A stretch of DNA of 9,442 nucleotides, from contig JAQTTI010000002.1 of the NCBI GenBank assembly GCA_028710845.1, positions 30,119-39,560 of the forward strand. Reading direction: 5' to 3'. The position numbers were made by a program, and so were the translations under genes. Shown one piece after another: positions 4,220 to 9,442 of the stretch. The notes below the pieces were generated by a model. It was given only the letters and a program-made list of their open reading frames with translations. It had not been told where the DNA came from and did no database searches. How positions within the stretch are numbered: the first letter of the stretch is position 1; every line of letters starts with the position of its first letter. This stretch comes from Candidatus Omnitrophota bacterium. GTDB taxonomy: Bacteria; Omnitrophota; Gorgyraeia; Gygaellales; Profunditerraquicolaceae.

Positions 4220-4830
4220 TGACAGAAAATAATTTAAAATCAGCAGTTGAAGCCTTGATTTTCGTATCCGAAAAACCGATTACGCTTGAACAAATAAAAA
4301 AAGTTTTAGGCGATTTAGACCTATCTGCTATCAAAAAAATTATCGAAGAGTTAAAGAATGACTACGAAACATCCAATCGCGGCATGCGGATTATAGAAAT
4401 CGCCGGCGGTTTTCAGATGATTGCCTGCACTAATTTTTCTTCCTTTCTGAAAAAACTTTTTAAAAACCGAAACGGCGAAAAATTATCTAAGCAGGCGTTG
4501 GAAAGCCTGGCGATAATCGCCTATAAACAACCGTTGACTAAGACCGAAATAGAGTCCTTAAGGAATGTCAACGTTGACGGCGTAATGAAAAGCCTGCTTG
4601 ATAAAAACTTGATTCGCATCTGCGGAAGGAAAAAAATACCGGGAAGGCCGTTTGTTTTCGGCACAACCCGCGAATTCCTCGAACATTTCGGGTTGAAATC
4701 GCTTCAGGATCTGCCCAAGATGGAAGAATTTACCACGATGGCCGAAGCCAAGGAAAATAATAATGATATCGAATCACTTGCCCAAACAGAACCGGGGGAG
4801 GGAGAGAATGAGCTTAAACAGGTTGCGTAA
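4219..4830 (+). CDS. scpB: Segregation and condensation protein B (SMC-ScpA-ScpB complex)
   Basis: 203 residues. ScpB is a winged-helix protein that dimerises and binds the kleisin ScpA in the bacterial condensin, acting in chromosome compaction and segregation. Seen here: the N-terminal AVEALIFVSEKPIT segment, the core ALESLAIIAYKQPLTKTEIE (residues ~93-112), and the hallmark GRPFVFGTT followed by FLEHFGLKSLQDLP. The C-terminal ~30 residues are acidic and low in conservation. It starts with a one-base TAATG overlap with ruvA and overlaps pheA by 23 bases. scpA, a common neighbour, is not in the window. Confidence 0.95.
   Translation: MTENNLKSAVEALIFVSEKPITLEQIKKVLGDLDLSAIKKIIEELKNDYETSNRGMRIIEIAGGFQMIACTNFSSFLKKLFKNRNGEKLSKQALESLAIIAYKQPLTKTEIESLRNVNVDGVMKSLLDKNLIRICGRKKIPGRPFVFGTTREFLEHFGLKSLQDLPKMEEFTTMAEAKENNNDIESLAQTEPGEGENELKQVA
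4797..4801 (+). promoter_or_regulatory. Shine-Dalgarno site inside scpB that sets the pheA start
   Basis: GGAGG in a purine-rich GGGGGAGGGAGAGA run, 6 bases before ATG 4808. It favours 4808 over the in-frame ATG at 4763, which lacks such a site and would add 15 residues absent from chorismate mutase domains. Confidence 0.75.
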
Positions 4831-5869
4831 AAAAATCGATCTACTTGACCGCAAATTGATTAATCTGTTAAATTTGCGCGCCGCGGAAACTAAAAAAATC
4901 GGTAAGATAAAAATCAAAACCGGAAAGAGCATTTATGCGCCGGAAAGAGAGATGGAAGTTTTAAGTAAAATATCCAAATATAATAAGGGACCATTGAAAA
5001 AGTCGGCGATTGAGGCTATTTATCGCGAAGTAATGTCAGCCAGCCTTGCGCTGGAAAAGCCTTTAAAAATAGCTTACCTTGGACCCGAGGCTAGTTTTTC
5101 AAACCTGGCCGCGATTAAAAAATTTGGTTCTCAGGTTGAATATGTTAATTGTAATAGCATTGCCGAAGTTTTTATGGAAGTAGAAAAGGGAAGTTCGGAC
5201 TACGGTGTTGTACCGATAGAAAATTCAATTGAAGGCGCGGTAAGCCATACCTTGGACGTTTTTGTTGATTCGGAGCTAAAAATTTGTTCGCAGATAATTC
5301 TGGAAATCACCCATAATTTACTTGCCAATTGCCCCAAGAATAAGATTACAACCGTGTATTCAAATCCCTATGTTTTCGGCCAATGCAGAATCTGGTTGCA
5401 GAAAAATTTGCCCAATGCGCGTTTAGTCGACGTTTCTAGTACCACCCGGGCCGCCGAGATTGTAAATAAAGAAAGAAACAGCGCTGCAATTGCTTCATTG
5501 CTTGCTTCTAAAATCTACGGATTAAAGGTTTTGGCTAGCGATATTCAGGATTCTTTGCATAATATTACCCGTTTTCTGGTTATCGGAAGGAATGCGGTAA
5601 ATAAAACCGGCAATGACAAGACTTCGCTGTTGTTGTCAATAAAAGACCATGTAGGGGCATTATATGAGCTGCTTTCCCCTTTTCGTAAATATGGAATTAA
5701 CCTAACCAAGATCGAATCGCGTCCTTCAAAGAAGAAAGCCTGGGATTATTATTTCTTTCTTGATATCGCCGGGCACAGCGAAGACGAAAAAATCAAAAAG
5801 GCATTAAAAGAGTTGGAGTCAAAGAGTAAATCCCTGAAGGTGTTGGGATCTTATCCTGTAGGAGAATGA
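4808..5869 (+). CDS. pheA: Bifunctional chorismate mutase/prephenate dehydratase (P-protein)
   Basis: 353 residues from ATG 4808, chosen by its GGAGG site and because MSLNRLRKKIDLLD starts an AroQ chorismate mutase. Domain order: AroQ mutase ~1-85 (R7, R24, K35 and the EREME cluster at 46-50 fit the active-site positions), prephenate dehydratase ~87-262, and ACT regulatory domain ~272-350. Dehydratase motifs are LGPEASFSNLAA (91-102), VVPIENSIEGAVSHTLD (134-150) and the catalytic TRF (254-256). ACT motifs are GALYELLSPF (283-292) and ESRP (303-306), the phenylalanine-binding signature, so feedback inhibition by Phe is expected. It converts chorismate to prephenate and then phenylpyruvate. It overlaps scpB by 23 nt. 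Confidence 0.95.
   Translation: MSLNRLRKKIDLLDRKLINLLNLRAAETKKIGKIKIKTGKSIYAPEREMEVLSKISKYNKGPLKKSAIEAIYREVMSASLALEKPLKIAYLGPEASFSNLAAIKKFGSQVEYVNCNSIAEVFMEVEKGSSDYGVVPIENSIEGAVSHTLDVFVDSELKICSQIILEITHNLLANCPKNKITTVYSNPYVFGQCRIWLQKNLPNARLVDVSSTTRAAEIVNKERNSAAIASLLASKIYGLKVLASDIQDSLHNITRFLVIGRNAVNKTGNDKTSLLLSIKDHVGALYELLSPFRKYGINLTKIESRPSKKKAWDYYFFLDIAGHSEDEKIKKALKELESKSKSLKVLGSYPVGE
5860..5864 (+). promoter_or_regulatory. Shine-Dalgarno site for the GTG start of hisC
   Basis: AGGAG at the very end of pheA lies 9 bases before GTG 5874, supporting a GTG start. Confidence 0.65.
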
Positions 5870-5873
5870 TAAA

Positions 5874-6965
5874 GTGAAAGAATTAGTTCGTAAAAGCGTA
5901 TTAGGTATAAAACCGTATATTCCCGGGAAACCGATAGAAGAAACTAAAAGACAGCTGGGGCTTAAAGAAGTAATCAAGCTGGCTTCCAATGAAAATTCCC
6001 TGGGCGCCTCTCCAAAAGCTTTAAGCGCTATGAGAAAAAATTTATCCGGTGTTTTTCGTTATCCTGATTCACTGGGATTTAATTTAAAAAAACGTTTGGC
6101 TAAATTTACTGGTTTGTCCGCGGAAAATTTTGTCTTGGGAAACGGTTCTGATGAGCTTATTGATGTTGTGATTAAAACTTTTGTCGAAGCCGATGAAAAT
6201 ATTCTGACTGCCGATACTACTTTTCTTGAATATGAAATTATAGCCCAGGTTAACGACCGAAAACTCAGAAAGGCGCCGCTGCGCTATTTCAAATATGATT
6301 TAGGCGCGATTTTAAAATTAGTCGATAAACAAACGAAACTCATATTTATTGCTAACCCCAATAACCCGACTGGAACATATGTCACCAAGTATGAGGTAGC
6401 CGATTTTTTAAGCGCTCTGCCTTCTCAGGTAATAGTTGTTTTTGACGAGGCTTACGATGCTTTTATCGATGTCGATGATTATCCGAACTCTTTAAGTTAT
6501 TTGCGGAAGAAAAAGAATGTTATTATACTTAAGACCTTTTCCAAATCCTACGGTTTGGCCGGATTACGCTTAGGGTATGCAATTTGCCAGCCGGAAATAG
6601 CGGCTTATATGGAGAGGGTAAGGCAGCCGTTTAACGTAAATATTCTGGCCCAAGAAGCAGGAGTTGCTGCTTTAGATGACAAAGATTTCCTTAAAAAAAC
6701 CCGCCGACTGGTTTTAAGCGGGAAAAAATTTATTTATGATGAATTGTCCCAACTCGGTTTAAGCTATGTGCCTTCAGTAGCGAATTTTGTATTAATTGAT
6801 GTCGAAAAAGATAGTAAGGATGTTTTTAAGGCTATGCTTAAATTCGGAGTAATCGTACGCGATATGAAGCAATACGGTTTGGATAATTATATCCGTTTAA
6901 CTATAGGCACTCAAAAAGAAAACAAAAGAAGTATGCGTGTTTTAAGGAAGGTCCTTAATTCCTAA
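5874..6965 (+). CDS. hisC: Histidinol-phosphate aminotransferase family, probable aromatic aminotransferase
   Basis: 363 residues with a GTG start 4 bases after pheA. It is a PLP-dependent class I/II aminotransferase. SNEN (38-41) is the HisC N-terminal signature. GNGSDE (89-94) binds the cofactor phosphate, NPNNPTG (161-167) and FDEAY (190-194, Asp191 to the pyridine nitrogen) follow. FSKSYGLAGLRLGY (222-235) carries the Schiff-base Lys224. The C-terminal RLTIGTQKEN holds the substrate-carboxylate Arg. The family transaminates imidazole acetol phosphate in histidine synthesis. Lodged among pheA, aroF and tyrA and without other his genes, it more likely converts phenylpyruvate and 4-hydroxyphenylpyruvate (or prephenate), or serves both pathways as in Bacillus. 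The exact substrate cannot be read from the sequence. Confidence 0.9.
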   Translation: MKELVRKSVLGIKPYIPGKPIEETKRQLGLKEVIKLASNENSLGASPKALSAMRKNLSGVFRYPDSLGFNLKKRLAKFTGLSAENFVLGNGSDELIDVVIKTFVEADENILTADTTFLEYEIIAQVNDRKLRKAPLRYFKYDLGAILKLVDKQTKLIFIANPNNPTGTYVTKYEVADFLSALPSQVIVVFDEAYDAFIDVDDYPNSLSYLRKKKNVIILKTFSKSYGLAGLRLGYAICQPEIAAYMERVRQPFNVNILAQEAGVAALDDKDFLKKTRRLVLSGKKFIYDELSQLGLSYVPSVANFVLIDVEKDSKDVFKAMLKFGVIVRDMKQYGLDNYIRLTIGTQKENKRSMRVLRKVLNS

Positions 6966-6988
6966 GGGTTAGAATAAGGAGAGAATAA

Positions 6989-8008
6989 ATGATTATTGTT
7001 CTGAGGCCAGAAGCAACAGAAGCGCAAGTCAATCATATAATCGATAAAGTAAAAGCATTGGGATTAACCCCCCACGTTTCGAAAGGCTCGGAAAGAACGA
7101 TTATCGGGGTTATCGGCCCCGAAGATATTCTTCGGGTTACCCCGCTTGAGGTTTTTCCGGGCGTAGAAAATGTTATTCCAGTCCTTTCTCCGTTTAGATT
7201 GGTATCCAGGGAGTTCAGAAAAGATGATTCCGTTATTGACCTGGGTAAAGGCGTAAAAATTGGCGGTAAAGAAATAGTGGTTATGGCCGGCCCTTGCACA
7301 ATCGAAAATATAGATAGCTTATATGAGATTGCCAAAGAAGTTAAAAATGCTGGTGCGACCGTCTTGCGTGGCGGGGCATTTAAACCCCGGACTTCTCCGT
7401 ACAGTTTTCAAGGATTAGGAAAAGAAGGACTGCAGATGTTAAGGGAAGTAGGCACTGAATTGGGAATGGTGACGATAAGTGAAGTAATGGATAGCCGGGA
7501 TGTCAATTTAGTTGCCGATTACGTCGATGTTTTGCAGATTGGCTGCCGCAATATGCAGAATTTTAACCTCTTAAAAGAAGTAGGGGCTACCAAGAAACCG
7601 GTGCTCCTAAAACGGGGAATGGCTTCTACGGTAAAAGATATGCTGATGTCGGCTGAATATATACTAAGTGGCGGTAATTTTTCCGTAATTCTCTGTGAAA
7701 GAGGCATCCGTACATTTGAAGATTCTACGCGTAATACCCTGGATATAAGCGCGGTTCCGGTGGCCAAACAACTTTCTCATTTGCCGATTGTGGTGGATCC
7801 TTCGCACGCTGCCGGAAAATGGGGACTAGTGCCCGCATTGGCTAAGGCCGGGGTCGCAGCAGGATGCGATGGGCTTATCATTGAAGTCCATAATCATCCG
7901 GAGGAAGCAGCTTCCGACGGAGCGCAGTCATTGATTCCGGAAAATTTTGCCTCCTTAATGGGAGAAATGAAGGCTATAGCCAAGGCTTTAGGGAGAAATA
8001 TCTTATAG
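6989..8008 (+). CDS. aroF: 3-deoxy-7-phosphoheptulonate (DAHP) synthase, AroF with N-terminal ferredoxin-like domain
   Basis: 339 residues. AAGGAG lies 7 bases before ATG. The enzyme condenses phosphoenolpyruvate and erythrose 4-phosphate, the first step of the shikimate pathway. Residues ~1-70 form the small ferredoxin-like regulatory domain seen in the Thermotoga enzyme, where it mediates Tyr/Phe inhibition. The TIM barrel (~85-335) has the metal ligands C103 (MAGPCTIE), H273 (VVDPSHAAGK), E299 (IIEVHNHPE) and D310 (SDGAQSL). It also has KPRTSPYSFQG (132-142) and LLKRGM (206-211) for substrate phosphate and PEP. There is no fused chorismate mutase; that activity is on PheA. One base separates it from tyrA. 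Confidence 0.96.
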   Translation: MIIVLRPEATEAQVNHIIDKVKALGLTPHVSKGSERTIIGVIGPEDILRVTPLEVFPGVENVIPVLSPFRLVSREFRKDDSVIDLGKGVKIGGKEIVVMAGPCTIENIDSLYEIAKEVKNAGATVLRGGAFKPRTSPYSFQGLGKEGLQMLREVGTELGMVTISEVMDSRDVNLVADYVDVLQIGCRNMQNFNLLKEVGATKKPVLLKRGMASTVKDMLMSAEYILSGGNFSVILCERGIRTFEDSTRNTLDISAVPVAKQLSHLPIVVDPSHAAGKWGLVPALAKAGVAAGCDGLIIEVHNHPEEAASDGAQSLIPENFASLMGEMKAIAKALGRNIL

Positions 8009-8009
8009 A

Positions 8010-8834
8010 ATGTTTAAAAAAGCAATAATTATAGGCACAGGTTTAATCGGCGGGTCTTTAGGCTTGGCCATGAAAAAGAAAAAACTGGCAAGAACTATAG
8101 TTGGTTTTAGCCGTCATTTAGAAAATGCAAGATTAGCCAAAAAGATGGGGGCAATTGATTGTATAGGTAAAAACTTAGGAATAGTAAAAGATGCTGATTT
8201 AATCATACTCGCTACTCCCGTTAAATCGATAATTGAAATTTCATCCAGGATCAAGGATAAAATTAATAAAAATTGCATAGTAATTGACGTCGGCAGTACC
8301 AAACAGGCAATAGTTGCCAGATTGGATCCGATTATTCCTAATTTTGTCGGCTGTCACCCATTGGCGGGTTCAGAAAAAAGAGGCGCCTCTAATTTAGGAA
8401 ATGATATTTTTAAAGATTCAATTTGTATCCTGACACCTACACCTTTGACTAATCTTAAAACTTTAAATAAAATCAGGGTTTTTTGGCAAAAACTGGGAGC
8501 CAAGGTAGTTTTGGTTACCCCGGAAAAACATGACCGGGCCCTGGCTTTTACCAGCCATTTGCCTCATGCTATTGCTTTTGCCTTAATTAGCTCTATCCCC
8601 GATAATTTTTTAAGTTTAAGTTCGAAAGGTTTAAAAGACGTTGCAAGAATTTCAGGTTCTGACTCTGAACTTTGGGTTCAGATATTCCTAAGTAACAAGC
8701 AGAAGCTTTTAACCGCAATAAATACTTTTCAAAAGAAAATTTCCGCTTTAAAGCTCGCCTTGGAAAATAATAACACAAAGCTTTTGACAGGAATCATTAA
8801 AAAAGCTAACAAGCAAAGAGAGAAACTAGGATGA
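8010..8834 (+). CDS. tyrA: Prephenate (or arogenate) dehydrogenase
   Basis: 274 residues. It oxidatively decarboxylates prephenate to 4-hydroxyphenylpyruvate with NAD(P). The Rossmann motif is GTGLIGGSLG (9-18). DVGSTK (93-98) and GCHPLAGSEKRG (114-125) follow; His116 fits the catalytic His of the TyrA family. SHLPHAIAFAL (182-192) and DVARISGSDSELWVQIF (210-226) form the helical dimerisation domain, with Arg213 for substrate binding. It stops short of any ACT domain, so it lacks that kind of tyrosine control. Prephenate versus arogenate and NAD versus NADP cannot be decided by eye. The ribosome site is weak and one base follows aroF, implying coupling. Its stop overlaps cmk (ATGA). Confidence 0.94.
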   Translation: MFKKAIIIGTGLIGGSLGLAMKKKKLARTIVGFSRHLENARLAKKMGAIDCIGKNLGIVKDADLIILATPVKSIIEISSRIKDKINKNCIVIDVGSTKQAIVARLDPIIPNFVGCHPLAGSEKRGASNLGNDIFKDSICILTPTPLTNLKTLNKIRVFWQKLGAKVVLVTPEKHDRALAFTSHLPHAIAFALISSIPDNFLSLSSKGLKDVARISGSDSELWVQIFLSNKQKLLTAINTFQKKISALKLALENNNTKLLTGIIKKANKQREKLG

Positions 8835-9442
8835 TTATAGCTGTTGACGGGCCGGCCGGAGCTGGAAAAAGTACGGTTGCCAGGATTTTGGCTAAACGTT
8901 TGGGTTATCTTTATATAGATACGGGGGCAATGTATCGAGCCCTTACTTTAAAAGTATTAGAAAATAATATTCCCATAGAAGACGAACAAGGGATAATCCA
9001 GCTCGCCCAAAAGGTGAGGATTGATTTAAAAAATAATCCGGATGGCTCCCCAAATGTTACTTTAGACGGCAGGGATGTATCTCTGGATATCCGTACGGGC
9101 CAAATTACCAGATTTGTTTCTGATATAGCCAAAATTAAGCAAGTCCGCGAGATTTTAGTTCAAATGCAGAGGGAGATGGGGAATAGGGGAGATTGTATTC
9201 TTGACGGAAGAGACATCGGCACTGTGGTATTTCCAAACGCAGAAAAGAAATTTTTTATCGATGCCTCGGCTCAAGAAAGGACAACCCGCCGTTTTAAAGA
9301 ATTAAAAGGATTAAAGCAGAAAGTGTCTGAAGAAGATGTTGCTAAAGATTTAGCTAATAGAGATAGAATCGATTCTACCAGGCAAACCTCTCCCTTGCGT
9401 CAGGCAGACGATGCAATATATATAGATACAACTAAGCTTGGC
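8831..9442 (+). CDS. cmk: Cytidylate (CMP/dCMP) kinase, 3' end outside window
   Basis: 204 residues are visible from ATG 8831, open to the last base; the family is about 220 residues, so little is missing. It phosphorylates CMP and dCMP with ATP. Seen: P-loop GPAGAGKST (7-15), YIDTGAMYRALTL (28-40) of the NMP-binding region, ILDGRDIGTVVFP with the conserved DGRD, then the lid region with RRFKEL and DLANRDRIDSTRQTSPL. The start overlaps the tyrA stop by four bases, so it belongs to the same transcript although it serves nucleotide rather than aromatic metabolism. In many bacteria aroA lies directly before cmk; here tyrA does. Confidence 0.96.
   Translation, partial: MIIAVDGPAGAGKSTVARILAKRLGYLYIDTGAMYRALTLKVLENNIPIEDEQGIIQLAQKVRIDLKNNPDGSPNVTLDGRDVSLDIRTGQITRFVSDIAKIKQVREILVQMQREMGNRGDCILDGRDIGTVVFPNAEKKFFIDASAQERTTRRFKELKGLKQKVSEEDVAKDLANRDRIDSTRQTSPLRQADDAIYIDTTKLG

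Noticed and set aside
7033..7335. 100-codon opposite-strand frame inside aroF, and similar antisense frames in ruvA, tyrA and cmk
   Set aside because: All are antisense shadows of genes with complete conserved motifs.

Overview
The window reads as a chromosomal segment of an uncultured-type bacterium with A+T-rich coding sequence. The gene order (zinc-ribbon protein, RNase HI, RNase P RNA, then yebC-ruvC-ruvA-scpB running into a pheA-hisC-aroF-tyrA-cmk block), the tRNA genes without encoded CCA and the Thermotoga-type DAHP synthase recall candidate phyla such as Omnitrophota. That placement is an impression from gene order, not a phylogenetic result. Everything recognisable lies on the + strand.

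Layout. Positions 1-63 hold the last 20 codons of an HD-GYP-type protein. Positions 64-201 hold a good sigma70-like promoter. A CAU-anticodon tRNA (probably tRNA-Ile2) occupies 202-275 and a tRNA-Val(CAC) 678-751. The ~400 bases between them carry no credible gene but are highly structured. The last 30 bases of the first tRNA plus 5 flanking bases are duplicated exactly 182 bp downstream, enclosing a GC-rich set of hairpins. The first 13 bases of tRNA-Val are then repeated three times upstream of the real tRNA in a ~58-bp tandem array. This region is the least ordinary part of the window.

Positions 789-2298 encode a coiled-coil/C4 zinc-ribbon protein, a small RNase HI and the RNase P RNA. The RNase HI reading frame runs about 70 bases into the RNase P RNA gene.

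From 2362 to the end runs one tightly packed, probably co-transcribed block: yebC, ruvC, ruvA, scpB, pheA, hisC, aroF, tyrA and a 3'-truncated cmk. Junctions are ATGA or TAATG overlaps or gaps of a few bases, with one 23-nt overlap (scpB/pheA) and one 23-nt gap (hisC/aroF). The first part serves recombination and chromosome maintenance (Holliday junction binding and cleavage, condensin subunit). The second supplies the entry step of the shikimate pathway (AroF) and the terminal branches from chorismate to phenylalanine and tyrosine (PheA, TyrA, with HisC as likely aminotransferase). ruvB, scpA and aroA, frequent neighbours of these genes elsewhere, are not in the window.

No CRISPR array, insertion sequence, transposase or integrase gene was seen. 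No wholly new protein system is evident; the novelty candidates are the tRNA-derived repeats and the RNase HI/RNase P RNA overlap.
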